Below, piece by piece: positions 22,816 to 34,472 of a DNA stretch of 64,000 bases. Below the pieces are notes generated by a model that saw only the letters and a program-made list of their open reading frames with translations, was not told the origin of the DNA and made no database searches. How positions within the stretch are numbered: position 1 is the stretch's first letter; every line of letters starts with the position of its first letter. This DNA comes from Shinisaurus crocodilurus (lineage: Eukaryota > Chordata > Lepidosauria > Squamata > Shinisauridae). The stretch covers positions 209,230,715 through 209,294,714 of the forward strand of contig CM037877.1 of NCBI GenBank assembly GCA_021292165.1, written 5' to 3'. A program made the position numbers and the translations under genes.

Positions 22816-23679
22816 TCTTTAATATCTGTAATCATATTGCATGTCTATTTTGCGCTTGATTAGCTGTCCTGATCACCCCATCCAGGTTACACTGCTGCTG
22901 GAGTGTGGATGAAGAAGCACATAGACGGATGTGTGCGCAACCCTAACATAAAACGTTTGCAACCCTAAAACATTTGCTTAAGCAAGGCTGCTAGTCAAGC
23001 AAATGTTCATGATAGATGCAGCATTTCAATGATTTTGAAGCGTATGTACATCCCAGCAATTCCAATAGGGTTTCAGAATGTGCTTAAGTAATTGTGCTTT
23101 GGACTGCAGCCATTGGGGTTACAAAACCTTAGTGGTCACAAAGATCAGTACGGTATGTGGATACTATTACAGTATATCAATCAGCAGATTTCATGCAAAC
23201 TCTCAGCAGGCATTAAGGTATGCAAAACACATCATGACTACACAACATATTCTTTTTGTGAACAAGTCATGGGCATGAAGGCACCAGAGTTCCTTTCTAA
23301 AGCTCATAGAGCAGAGATGGTTAGAGATGATGGCAGTTGTTCCCCACCCCTGCTGAAAGAGAATGAAGCCATTTGAACACTATACTTTCTCTGCTCTAGA
23401 TTCTCACCCCATTAAAAAAAAAAAAAGTACTGTCAGAGCTTTTCAGAATTGTTCATTCAATATTTGTTAATTTAGTAATTTGGTTCCCATTAGTTCAATA
23501 TTCCAAATGGGATATTTGCTAATAAAATAATTTCCTAGTCTGCAACTCTGGATAGTCTCCTTGGAGTTCTCAAGAATACTGGAAACATTTATGAAAGCTA
23601 TTGTCTTTTTATGTTCTAATTTGCTAACTCAGTAGTGGCACAGTAGAGCATTTGTCCCAGGTGCTTTCTAGCCTTTTAT

Positions 23680-23890
23680 CAGTTCAGGTTGATATACCAA
23701 CTGCAACCCTATTTGGACAGAGATGGGTTTGCTACAGTTATCTATGGCTCTGATAGCCTCTCGTTTGGATTACTGCACTGCATTATACATGGGGCCTCCT
23801 TTGAAAATGGTCTGGGAAAACTTCAGTTGGTCCAAAATAATGTAGCAAGCCTGTTAACTAGGACTGGCTGATACTATCTGGTTAAGCTAG
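23680..23890 (+). pseudogene. L2-clade LINE ORF2 fragment
   Basis: The frame 23689-23871 encodes a short stretch ending GLGKLQLVQNNVASLLTRTG. This corresponds to the conserved 'KLQLVQNAAAxLLxGxxR' block just after the RT domain of L2-type LINEs (compare the minus-strand copy near 38,040). A short old fragment with no ends visible. Confidence 0.65.
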
Positions 23891-24228
23891 TGATTTGTCA
23901 GTGCTTCTGCACTGGCTTTGAGTCCATTTCTGGGCCCAGTTTAAAAATATAGTAGCTTCCACTCAGGGTGATCATGGTTGAAGTTGCAGGACACAATTCC
24001 CAACTTCCTCTGGATGACACATTGTGTGTGGGGGGGGAGTGGCCAGTTGAAGTCCGAAAAGATGCCCCACACCCCTGATGTTGGGTTTCTATTTTATTTT
24101 TCTTCTGACATATTGAAGATGGAAGCAGACAATTAAAGAACAAGTAATATGTTCCTTTGGGCAGGTTCATTGGTTATATTTTATTGACTGCCACACTTAG
24201 GATCAGGAAGAAATATTCTTCATGACAT

Positions 24229-24588
24229 CAGTGCTGGCTCCAGGTTGTGAAGGGCCCTTGACTAAGATGCCCTCCATGGACTCCCTCCCTACATTGACCC
24301 ACCTTCTCCTCACTTCTGTCTGTTGCCCATTCACTTGCTCTTTCCCCCTGGGACCAATCCGTACAAGCACCCAAAGGGAGAACACAAGGCAAGTGACTGA
24401 TGCTATTCTATCTCCTCTCTCTAGTCACTGCTTGCATGTTCAGAGGGAGCAGGTGAACAGGCAGTGACAGGGAAGAGGAGCAGCAGCAGGGCTAGGATGC
24501 ACCAGTGGTTGACAGGACCTCCCTGTGGTGGTATGGGGGCCTTGGCATGTGCTTAGCGAGGTCTACCCCTACCCTTGACACACCAGCC
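24229..24588 (+). mobile_element. hAT-type non-autonomous element, family X (copy 3)
   Basis: Starts CAGTGCTGGCTCCAGGTTG, ends near 'cttgacacaccagccc', with family-X interior ('agggcccttgactaagatgc', 'gaggtctacccctaccc'). The right edge runs into the repeat at 24,575 and no TSD could be read. Confidence 0.6.
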
Positions 24589-24690
24589 CAGTATTCTGTT
24601 CGCAACAATGGGCAGCCAGATGCATCTTGGAAGCTCACAAGCACAGAATGTAGGCAACAGCTCTCCTCTTTTTTGATTTCCAGCATCTGA
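24575..24690 (+). repeat. Interspersed repeat fragment ('ccagcattctgttc' family)
   Basis: 'agtattctgttcgcaacaat' and 'gggcagccagatgcatcttg' match the better preserved copies at 26.88 and 62.53 kb. The family origin is not recognised. Confidence 0.55.
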
Positions 24691-24989
24691 GCTCTGAGAC
24701 ATCCCATTTTATATCTTCATCTGGAAGCCTGTGCTGTAGATCTCATTAACTCATGTAATCTGAGTGTGCTTCACTTTAAGTCTTTCTCATCTTTCTCAAA
24801 GTGTACCAGCTCTGTTCTTTGCTTAGAACAGAATGTTGCACATTAATCTGGTGTGCTTCGTTGGTTGCTGAGGATACTGCCTCAGTGAAGGGACTGAATT
24901 AGATTCCACTTCAGGAAGGGGCTCCTATGGATGAATGAAGCTTGACCAAAAAAATGAGTTTTTTGTTTTGTTAACAAATCATATTAATC

Positions 24990-26590
24990 AAAGCAAGCAG
25001 ACTCATCTTTTTCTTAGTTAAAAAGCAGCATTTTGCATGGGTATTCAATGTGGCTTAATCAGAAATCATGGGAACAAAGGCACACTGGGTTGCCAATTGG
25101 AAATACCCAGGTGTTTCCCCCCCCCCCATCTTTGTATGTCAGAAGATGTTTTGTCAGCTGAGTAGCATATGGCATGAAAGATGGGGATCTTGGTTATGCA
25201 AAAGAGTGTGAATATTTCCTGGCTGATAAAGGACAATGGAAGACCTGCCTGCAGCCCATTAGATTGCAGATCAGAAATGCTCTTCTTCCTTTAAAAAATC
25301 ATTTGTCAGTGATTAAGATGGTTAAAATCAAGCTAGTATTACTGAATTGTACGGAAATATATTCAGGACTCAAGAGAACAGAACAATTACATGTATTGTC
25401 TTTGAACTTTTAGTACCGATTCAACTCAAATTTGAGGGGGAAAGAAAGGGAAAGAACAAAGACAGCCTGATGTAGCTCAGCGTCCTTGATAAAGTATAAT
25501 CTTGGAGGAGGAAAATTATGCCCAGTGATATTCTGTACTAAACATGACTTTATAATAGACGAGGGAAAGGTTATTAATTCTAATAGGAATCACTAGAGTC
25601 TCTGTGGGGTCAGCTGATATTCCAAGTATTTTAGACTCAGAAGGTGCTGGAGGGGAAAGTTGGCATTAATATCAAGTAGAACTCCTGAATAATTCATGGC
25701 AAGTAAATTAGTAGGGGCATCTGTCATGCTTGTGATACCATTTATACTGTTTAGATATCAGCACATCATTGGTATGAAAAGTGGTTGAGCAGTGACTATG
25801 GATTGCCCTCTAGATAAACATAATAGTACATTTTAAATTGTTTCTTCAGATACACAGATTCCTCTCACTAAAACTAGATGAGATGTTTTATGGGCAAAAA
25901 ACTCAAAACAGACCATCAGAATTGAATTCATTTTGGTATTTAGGGGATTCTTTTTGTTTGTTGTTTTGTGGGGAGGGTGTTTTGGTTTTTTCAAGGAAAA
26001 TGCTTAGAGTAATTGATTTTTGTGTGGTCAGCCATAATCTTCAATGGCTGTGGCTTCTGAACATAAGATATGCAAGATGAAATGGACACATACACTCTTC
26101 ACTCATGATAGTGTGCATGTGCTGGAACACTTATTACACAGAAGAGATACCTGTCATGTCTGAAAATTGTAGACCTGAAAACCAACAGAAAGGAGATGGA
26201 AAGAAGAGCAAAAAAGTTTCATTTGAGCCTTTGCCAAAAGGAACGTTCCCCATGTCATGTGTAAGAATGTACACTTCCACTCTGGGCGGTTATCATATGT
26301 TGACTCTGTTTCTACATCAGGGGCATATCTCTTCAAAAATTGCAATGACTGCCACCAAGCTATTTTTTTTCTTAGGCAGAAAGATCAACTTCCATGATCA
26401 GAATATGTCACATAAATTAGAGGTAAACGTCTGTGCAGATGTGGTTCAGGTGCCCATGAGCAAGCTTTTCTTCTTGGCATTCCTGGCTGAAACCTTGTCA
26501 CAAATCAATTTTTACCCACAACATGCTCCTTCTATTCCTTTAAGGTGGAGATACAGAACCTCTTTCAGCCCCATAGCCTAATTCCATTTA
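24990..26590. other. Unassigned sequence
   Basis: AT-rich, with a C-run near 25,121. The 158-codon plus-strand frame 26,105-26,581 has no recognisable motif and no splice or start context, so it is not called as a gene. Confidence 0.45.
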
Positions 26591-26878
26591 AGAGAAACTT
26601 TCAGGGGGTAACAGGCAGTGACAAAAGCAAAAAGGGGTGAAGGCAAAAAAAGCAAAATATCAGAAAAAAATTAGCTTAAAGGCGTTACTGCCAATAATTA
26701 AGCCTTAGGAGAGTCCTTTCAGCCTTTTAGAATGGGGGGAAAACTGCACAAAAGCCAGGAATCTACCAAATTATTGATGATTCGGGGAAAGGGAGTGGGG
26801 CCAAGGGAAGGGGGTATGGCTATCTGAGGAACCCAGAGAACTGGATTGAGATCCCAGGGCTGAGATTCTGCACCCCTG
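26590..26878. mobile_element. Degraded relative of the 18.1-kb hAT element
   Basis: Ends 'gagattctgcacccctgctt' like the right end of the element at 18,145-18,507, with 'aaaagcaaaatatcag' resembling its interior. Left end not resolved. Confidence 0.4.
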
Positions 26879-27100
26879 CTTTAAGAGCCTTGTTGGATCA
26901 GACCAAAGGCCTATCTAATCCAGCATTCTGTTCATACAGTGGCCAACCAGATGCTTATGGGAAGCCGACATGCAGGACATGGGTGCAACAAGCACCCCCT
27001 CTTCCCAGCTGTGTTCTCCAGCAACTGGTATTAAGAGGCATACTGCATCCAATACTAGCAGTAATATATATAGCCATAATAACTGATAACCTTATCCTCC
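26879..27100 (+). repeat. Interspersed repeat ('gccttgttggatcagacc' family)
   Basis: 'agagccttgttggatcagac', 'tccagcattctgttcatac' and 'cagcaactggtattaagagg' are shared with 62,525-62,870. A common lizard interspersed repeat whose class I cannot name. Confidence 0.65.
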
Positions 27101-27950
27101 CTTTCCTTTCTTCTGCCTGGACCAATGTGAAAAATGCTCATTATATTTTGGGCATGACCTTGAGCGTGTTGTACCTCCTTCTAACTACGATTATCTGCTC
27201 AGAGTAGTCTAGCTTCTCAGTTGGAGTAGCACTCTCTTCATATATGTGCAAGCATTGTACAACCAGGCCTGAATGCTGTCTAAAGCTAAAGGATACTACT
27301 GTCATGTTACCCAAAGTACTAAGGACAGCATCTGTGTTGCAGGCGCAGAAGTAACATACCTTAGGCCACTCTTACCCACTGCCTTTCCCTTCTGGCAAAG
27401 CAAGGGGCTTGAATGGACCCCATTAACTCAGTGCCTGAGATGCACTGTGATGCAATCGGAGCAATTTTCTTGACCATTTATTGCCTTACTAAAAACCACT
27501 CATTGGAACAGCCTTTTACACAACCTGCAATAAATATATTTATCACAAAATACTCTACCCCATCAACAACCTCCAGACCTGCACGTATATTTCACTGCCT
27601 ATAAACTGATTGATGCCCTGGAACTGCTTCAGGCTTTTAAACAGCTCTCCTGCTTCTCATACTCTGTGGCCTGGGAAAATAAATAAATAAATGAATGAAT
27701 GAAAGAGGATTGAGAGTAGGCAGAAGCCAAGTTCAAAATGGCCTACAGTGCAGGAAAGGGGTCATGGGCAAGACGGAAGGAGGGAATATATTGCTTGGAC
27801 TGGTGCAGATATTGAAGATCACAGCAGAGCTGCCTCAGAACCTGTAGTTGCTTCTTCAAGCGGTGAGTCAGATACACTGCTAGGATTTTCAGGTGGTACA
27901 AATCAGAGAACAAGAGGGAATTACAGTGCATGTCAACACATTGACATGTC
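27100..27950. other. Unassigned sequence
   Basis: A short AATA/AATG run near 27,680; otherwise nothing recognised on either strand. Confidence 0.4.
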
Positions 27951-27956
27951 AACACA

Positions 27957-28015
27957 GAAATGAGTTCCATTGAGTACAATGGGGCTTACTCACAGGTAAG
28001 TGATTGCAGTCTAAA
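27957..28015. mobile_element. MITE fragment ('ttgagtacaatggggcttac' family)
   Basis: 'gttccattgagtacaatggg' followed by 'gcttactcacaggtaagtg' and 'attgcagtct': the inner and right part of the family split at 21.6 kb. Confidence 0.6.
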
Positions 28016-28350
28016 ATAATATAGGTTAAATATGTTGTTAATCCAAATTGCTCTGTGACTGTCTATTATCAGGACAGCAGGGGCCTGGTGCAGAACAAAA
28101 GGGTTGACTGTGTGTGCCCAATAATTGATTTCAAAGTGGAACTTCTGTTCCAACATACTTTGATGGACAGATAGTTCAGTCAAAGGAAACATGGCTGACC
28201 AAAACATAGAAAATTTGAGATTTTGTTAAGCCACTTTGAATGGCATTTAGTAGAAAGGAAGCATGCAACTCTCTCTCTCTCTCTCTTTTTTTAAATTGAA
28301 TTAAACAACTAGCACAAAAGGGCTATTAGCCCAGGATCAACACTATAGAG

Positions 28351-28691
28351 CAGATGTGGGCAGAAGGTAGATCTGGATCTACTGGTAGATCTCTGGGTGA
28401 TTTGCAGTAGATCAGCAAAGGGTTCTGACTCCCAATGGTTGAACATCCCCCCCCCCCATTAGCTTGCTGAAATCAAGAAAGCTTGGAGAAGGGCAGAAGT
28501 AGACGTATGTGTGAAAGAATTTCTGTTCAAGGTCCAGTTCTGGGACTGAAAGCAAATCCCTGGGCTGGATGTGTGCTCAGAGTCACCTTGTCTATCAGAT
28601 CTAAGTCCCATTTTTAAGTCTGGCTGGTGGACCTCAGGATCCTGGTGAAAAATAAATTAGATCCCTCAAGCCCAAAATCTGCCTACCCCTG
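28351..28691. mobile_element. hAT-like element, CAGATGTGGGCAGAAGG ends
   Basis: Left end CAGATGTGGGCAGAAGGTAG; the reverse complement of the right end begins CAGGGGTAGGCAGATTTTGG. Candidate 8-bp flanks ctatagag and ctgtcaag match only 5 of 8, so the target duplication is weak. Confidence 0.5.
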
Positions 28692-29164
28692 CTGTCAAGC
28701 ATATCAAACAGTTAACTGCCAGGGAACTCCCCTCCTGAACTGTAGCTACTGTGTATGATTCTGTCCAGCAATCACTGAACTGGGTTTGGAAAGCAGGGAC
28801 CTCTGTTGTGGTGGCAGAGCTTAATGCAGAAAGAGAGAGAAGACAATCCTAGCTCAGCCTAGGGCCCCCAGGGGAGACTGGGTTGTAGCTGTGGTATTGG
28901 AAGGGCTGGACCACCTCTGGTAAAGTAAGATCATGTCCAGTGAAGCAAAGTCTCATCCATTAGGCAAGGCAAGCCCTGTCAGGGCCCTGGACAGATCACT
29001 GTGGCAGGTATGGCTGGAATTCACTCAAGAGGAACAATTGTCTCAGCAACATGCAGAGGCTTTCTAAAACCTTACAAAGGATGGCAGGTCTGGACCTTTT
29101 GTTAACCCCATCCCCTCTGAGGAGCTGCCTGCTTCTTAACAGGCCATTGCCTGATTCTGCAGCT

Positions 29165-29336
29165 GTTGGCACTTGTGGCATGGAGGGGGGGTAAGGTCTG
29201 CATCGGAGGGGTGCCCTCTGAGTCTGAGGCATGTGCACATGCCTCAGACTCAGAGGACACCAGTCCAGTGCAGTCCTCACCACCCCCATGCCATAGGAGT
29301 CTGGAGGGTGCCAGAGTAGCAGATGATGGGTTTCTA
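29165..29336. repeat. Large inverted repeat with a 42-bp perfect palindrome
   Basis: The centre (between 29,235 and 29,236) is a spacer-less perfect palindrome at 29,215-29,256, with half-site CCTCTGAGTCTGAGGCATGT plus G. Similarity continues imperfectly outward for a further 40-80 bp per side ('tggcatgga...aggtctgcat' against the complement of 'gtgcagtcct...ccatgcca'). Each arm translates to the same SESEACAHASDSE-type acidic phrase. This means a coding or repeat fragment was duplicated head to head. The parent is not recognised. Confidence 0.75.
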
Positions 29337-29699
29337 GATGATGCTTGCTCTCTTTCTGAATCCTCCTGTGAGCCAGAGGAGAAAGAGAGGCTGGAGAACA
29401 TCATATAGTTTGGCATTTAGGCTGCAGAAAGAGAAATGCATGGTTGGGTCGGGAACATGGTTGCTAACTCATGTTTCTTTTTTGGAACACAGGTCCTTCT
29501 TTGACAATTTTGAGGCACTAAGCTATTACATAACAAGTGTTTCTCCTGCACCTGGGCACCATTGATTATTTCATTCACCCTCTTCTCCTGGCTTTCTATA
29601 GAAAGCCGGATCCCATCTTTAACCACAATGGGTAGAAGAGGCATGTGGGCAAGACAACCACAGGAGAGCACACCATTCTTGAATAATGGTCTGAAGGTG

Positions 29700-29848
29700 T
29701 ATGGTGCATCCACCTTACTGAAACTAAGCAGATCTGGGCCTGGTCATTGCTTGGATGGGAGACCACCTAGGAACCTTGTGCATGCTGTTTTGAGCTCCAC
29801 AATGAAAGAAAGCTGGGATATAGAGGTGATAAATTAATAATGGTGATG
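29700..29848 (+). mobile_element. 5S-rRNA-derived SINE
   Basis: 'gaaactaagcagatctggg' then 'cctggtcattgcttggatgg' and 'gagaccacctaggaacc' follow the 3' half of vertebrate 5S rRNA, including its internal promoter region. A 'gagctccacaatgaaag' body and an 'aagctgggatatagaggtg' L2-like tail with AATAAT come after. It is a degraded retroposon, not a functional 5S gene: the 5' half of 5S is shortened. Confidence 0.8.
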
Positions 29849-30339
29849 ATGTAGCACTGTCCCAGAAGAAAGGGGCATGGTCTTCACATCAAGATTGCCA
29901 ATCCTAATCAGCAGAGAGGGTGGAGAAGGCATAGCTGGGGAAGGCAGGATTGAGTCTCTTTTCAAATACTTAAGACAAGCTCCATAGGAAGGTTGAACCC
30001 AATACACACAAGGTCTAATTCCTGTATACTATTTCTAGTATAATGAACTGCTGCCCTCCACAATTGAATATGGATACCAGTAACCACAAAGATGCAAGGC
30101 ACAGTGGAATCGGGGGTCTATGGGAATAAACAGACATTTGTCTCCCTAACAGCTCATGGGGATCACTCCTTTTAAGAGAATGTAACACAGAAAGATGGCA
30201 CACTCCACGAGGTACAGCTCCCGTGCAATGTCTGTTCATTTTGATGAGGCTTGTGCACAGGAGTAGGACTTGATGGTTTGGGTTATACCCTTAAATTGCA
30301 ACACCAGTCTTGATCTCATAAAGCATGATGCAAATGTGA

Positions 30340-31380
30340 TTTTTGCCTTGGTGTGCTTGGTGCAAAAGCTTGGCATTGTGATAGATGCAAAACATTATCT
30401 TTGCCGGGGGTGGGTGTGTGGGTGTTCTTTCCAAGTGGTGGGGTAGCTGATAATTTCCAGAGAAAGAGAGAGGAAAGATATTTCCCAGGAAACAATAATT
30501 TCATTTTCAGAAGGCAACCCAGCAGAATAAGAGAAAGTGGCTGGCACATCCTGCTCATAGAAAGCGACATAAGAAGATATCATCAATCAATGCGCCAGTG
30601 GCTCACACCTCATTGCAAAGAGAGTCCAAGCGAGACACAGATCTCCATTGTGCTTCCAGGCGCAGGGACTACATTGCAAAAGCAATTGGCTGCAGCAAGC
30701 TCCTACATGTAGGGAATTAATTAGTAAACCCCAGTAGCAAGGCCTTAGGTATCTGCAGGCCAAATCCTCACATGATCTAAAGCAGCAATACTAAGAAGAT
30801 TGGCTGGAGACAGGCGGATTTACTCCAGTTAAAGATCTTATGCTGCATCTCCTAGATGTTACTTACTAGACAATAATGCTACCTCTTCCAAAGATACAAC
30901 CTTCTTGCAACAGGATTATTCATTGAAATATATATGAAGGAATGATACAGTCTTCACATATATGTAAAATACAAAGAAATTGCAGGATTTCCTGAACACA
31001 TTGGCATTTAGATACCCACTGATACAGCTAGAAAGTTAAGCAAAGTTGTGTGGGTTTTGAAAATGGACACCTGAGCTTTCCCTTGCGACATGGAATGAGT
31101 CAATTAGAGTGCTTTCGGACATCCCAGTATGAACTACCTCTTCTTTTAATTTCTAAAATCAATGTAGAGGAACACAGGCTTTTCTCAAAAATATAAAAAT
31201 ACCAATAATATTGTGTTACAATGAAGAAAACCATACAAAATGAGTGACGATTATTGTGTTTCTGGTAATGGACAAATAATGCATTTTTTTCCAATAAATG
31301 TATCAGTTGCCAATTTTCTAATAGAGTTTGTTAATTTAATAGTTTCTGCTGTTTTTTCCCCTTAAATTTTTACAATTACA
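30340..31380. other. Unassigned, partly unique AT-rich sequence
   Basis: The block 30,560-30,740 is repeat-free, with words such as 'agatatcatcaatcaatgcg' and 'gggaattaattagtaaacc' that look like conserved non-coding DNA. This is an impression only. No exon was recognised. Confidence 0.25.
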
Positions 31381-31383
31381 TTT

Positions 31384-31436
31384 CATTTTAGTTATCACAT
31401 TTCTATACTGCCCAATAGCCGAAGCTCTCTCATAGT
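31384..31436 (-). mobile_element. L2 LINE 3' tail fragment
   Basis: The plus strand 'gttatcacatttctatactg' then 'cccaatagccgaagctctct' is the reverse complement of the L2 terminus seen at 7.82 kb. Confidence 0.65.
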
Positions 31437-32326
31437 CACAGCATTTTTAATAGCTTCTGGCTTTTTCCAGTTGGCTGTTAACAGGTGAGTTAACTTTACA
31501 GTAAAGAACTCAGTATTTGGACAACCTTTGTGATGTTTAAAAGTTCTTGGTAAGCATATTGTTGTCTCTTGATTAGTCTTCAGTGGTAATCCTAGAAAAC
31601 TGTAGAATCGCTAGCCAGGGGCAGACCAAAATGCAGGGTTCTCTGGGGATGTAGGATAACATACTAGAAGGAAAACTGCTCAGACAATCTCTGTGTTTAC
31701 CAAAGAAGTAGTTGACTATTGCCAGTTTTTTGCCCCAAGGAAATTAACAATCCATCATCCCTCAGTCATCATTTCAGCCTTCCAGTAGGCAGGTATATCT
31801 CTTGTGTAACATGAAATCCAGTTAAATTCTTGGCTAGTAGCCATGTCTTGCAGGAGGTTTTCCACCCTACCACCTCTTTTTGACCTCAGACTGTCGGCCT
31901 TCACAACTTCTAGAAAATTATTCCCCAGGTTAGCAATACATTGAGTGATTTATCAAATCTGATGCCTATTAATGTTACTGGATGTTTCTTTGAGCAACAT
32001 ATATATGATTATAATAGCAGATATAATAGCAAAAATTGCTTCCTGTTGTATGCCAACTGTTCCCTGAGTCCCACATATGATAGCAACTGTATCTTCTGTT
32101 ATGAAATTTCATCCCTTCTGTTTCCATTAGGTCATTTAGACTGACTGCAAAACAACCCTGTTGCATTGTAAATTGAGTAACATAGAGAACCAGTAATGAT
32201 GGCATAAATAGGGCGGTGTAACTGTTAGAATTACTTATACACCCAAATACGATTGGCGGCAATCCTTTACAAAACAGGTGGCATTTTACAATGTATGTGG
32301 CTAGGCCTAAGTCCAGTGATGAGTGT

Positions 32327-32372
<46 letters not shown>

Positions 32373-32690
32373 TTATTTTTCCAGATTGTGCTGAGTTTAT
32401 TTGATTTCTCATTAGTTTGTGAAGATTCCAGGATTACTTTAGAATTGCTGCCATTCCTGATAACGAAAGCTGTTCAGAAATTTCTAGGGGAAAGATCCTC
32501 ATTTGTTCATTCCCTCAGAATGCTTTCAGATTTTCTTTAGAATCATTTTTTAATCATTTTTTTAGTAACTGAAATTCTTCAATGTATTATTGAATGAAAC
32601 ATCCAAATTGTTCTGCAAAACTGAAAATGCTGGAGTTTTAGAAACAGCAAAACATCTCATTAAAAAAAACCATTCTAAGATTAACAGCAC
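31437..32690. other. Unassigned sequence with a (GT)n microsatellite
   Basis: GT run at about 32,322-32,368; the rest is AT-rich, with no recognised feature. Confidence 0.5.
32322..32368. repeat. (GT)n microsatellite
   Basis: About 20 GT units, slightly interrupted at the left edge. Confidence 0.95.
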
Positions 32691-32696
32691 TGGAGT

Positions 32697-32793
32697 ATAC
32701 ATGCCTACTCAAAAGTAAGTCCCATTGAGTTCAAAGTACTCACTCTTACATGTAAGCCCCATTGAACTCAGTGGGGCTTACTTCTGAGTAGAT
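32697..32793. mobile_element. MITE ('actcaaaagtaagtcccatt' family)
   Basis: Inverted arms 'tactcaaaagtaagtcccat' and 'ggggcttacttctgagtag' surround 'gagttcaaag' and 'cattgaactcagt'. It ends a few bases before the Helitron start. Confidence 0.7.
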
Positions 32794-33043
32794 TATATAT
32801 CTACTATATAAATGTGAAAGTATGTCCATCCGTCCGTATGTACGTCCGCATGTATGTCTGCTACGGGCGTTTGCGTGCGTTGCATAGGCTCCTACACGGT
32901 TGGACGGATCCGCCCCAAACTTGGCACGCATACTCTCCATCACCCAAGGACAAAGACTGGTGGGTTCAAATCTCCAAAAAACCCTCGCCGCGCCTGCATG
33001 GCCTAAAATAGATGAGAGCCAATGGAATCACTTGGAATGCACG

Positions 33044-33195
33044 CAGGGGCCATTCAGGAGCAGTTATGCAAATCGCTCCACCGACATACAGAAAGTTGGT
33101 ATGAACTGCCACAGGGGCCCAATAAGGAGCGGATATGCAAATCTCTCCTACGTTCAAACAGAATGTTCATATGAACTGCAGCTGGGGCCTACATG
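33044..33195. repeat. ~70-bp tandem repeat inside the Helitron
   Basis: Two full units and a partial third, beginning at 'caggggcc' near 33,044, 33,112 and 33,182. Each full unit contains the octamer ATGCAAAT (33,066-33,073 and 33,135-33,142) and ends 'atgaactgc'. Confidence 0.75.
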
Positions 33196-33252
33196 GGGGG
33201 GGGGGATTTCGAACAAATAGTGCCTATAGGAAAATGATGACCCGGGCAACGC

Positions 33253-33730
33253 CATTGTGTAGTCCTGGAGGGGAGCAGGGATTTCATTGTGTGGTCCTGG
33301 GGGTGGGCAGCAGGGAATTCATTGTTGTGTAGTCCCGGGGGGGAGCAGGGATTTCATTGTGTAGTACCTGGGGGGGACACAGGGAATTCATTGTTGTGTA
33401 GTCCCGGGGGGGGAGCAGGGATTTGATTACGTAGTCCTGGGGGGGGAGCAGGGATTTAATTGTGTGGTCCCGGGGGGGCAGGGAATTCATTGTTGCATAG
33501 TCCCGGGGGGGGGGGAAGGTGGGATTTCATTGTGTAGTCACGGGAGGGGAGCAGGGATTTCATTGTGCAGTCTGGGGGGGGGACACAGGTATTTCATTGT
33601 GTGGTCCCAGGGGGGGGGAAGCAGGGGTTTCATTGTGTGGTCCCAGGGGGGGGCAGGGATTTCATTGTGTAGTTCCGGGGGTAGCAGGTAGTCCCGGGGG
33701 AGCTGGAATTCCATTATGTAGTCCCAGGGG
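33253..33730. repeat. G-rich minisatellite, about 14-15 units of 28-38 bp
   Basis: The repeating phrase is 'gcagggatttcattgtgtag' followed by 'tcc(c/t)' and a run of 4-9 G. Units vary in length mainly through the G-run. The plus strand can supply many tetrads for G-quadruplexes. Arrays of open frames on both strands here are by-products. Confidence 0.9.
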
Positions 33731-34472
33731 ATCTTACCTACGGAGGGATTCAAAACAGCGGGCAGCTACCTTAAGGAATTTTGAACAAATAGTGCCTGTA
33801 GGAAAATGACAACCTGTGCAACGCTGGGTAAAAAAAGCTAATACCAAAAGGAAAAACCTTTATTTGTGGTGTGCATATCTTTTTATGTGTGTCTAATGAA
33901 CATTAATCTAAGTCTGTTTCCAGTTTGCATAATTTTATTGAATTCAATAGTATGATTTGGAGATGATTCCACTACATTCAGTGTACCACCAGCAACCAGT
34001 TACTCTGACTGAGGTTCTAGCCCCTCAGCCAAGAATTAGTTACTTCCAGCCTAGTTTTAAATGCAGGCAGCTGCAGGAGATTATTCTAGGCTAACAGATC
34101 TTACTGTCAAGCTGTTATTTCCAGGATGCCTACTAAAATTTATCCCCTTTCCTATGCTCATTTCATGACTCCTAGCCATATCCCCTTGCTCTCATCATTC
34201 CTCTCCTGCTTCCTATGCAGATAATTCAGTACTGGATCTACAGCAGGCCCCTTATCTCACTAGAACAGAAGAAGCCTCTGGATATCACAAGAAACTCAAC
34301 AAGGGTCTGATGCTACTGAAACTGGAAGTACATTTTTGGCAGAAAGGTGAGATATATATATATATATTAAATAAATGAAATAAACAAATACTGTGTAACC
34401 CAGAGATATCATTGAATATCTCTCCTAGCTGCTATGTGTTCATGTCTTCTCCAGCTATATAGAACTGAGATG

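Larger units (their letters stand above)
32800..33841 (+). mobile_element. Non-autonomous Helitron
   Basis: Starts TCTACTATATAAATG directly after an A and ends GCTAA directly before a T, i.e. 5'-TC, 3'-CTRR (here CTAA) and insertion between A and T, the Helitron signature. A hairpin-prone 'cctgtgcaacgctggg' sits about 10 bp before the 3' end. No terminal inverted repeats and no target duplication, as expected for rolling-circle elements. The interior has two ~70-bp tandem units and a long G-rich minisatellite. No Rep/helicase coding sequence is present. Confidence 0.75.

Noticed and set aside
26105..26581. 158-codon plus-strand frame
   Set aside because: No recognisable motif, AT-rich surroundings and no exon signals. 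Treated as chance.
33253..33730. CRISPR-like array
   Set aside because: Units are directly adjacent with variable G-runs and no unique spacers, and the context is vertebrate nuclear DNA.
33284..33809. Repetitive frames on both strands
   Set aside because: By-products of the G-rich minisatellite in the Helitron: periodic peptides appear in several frames at once.
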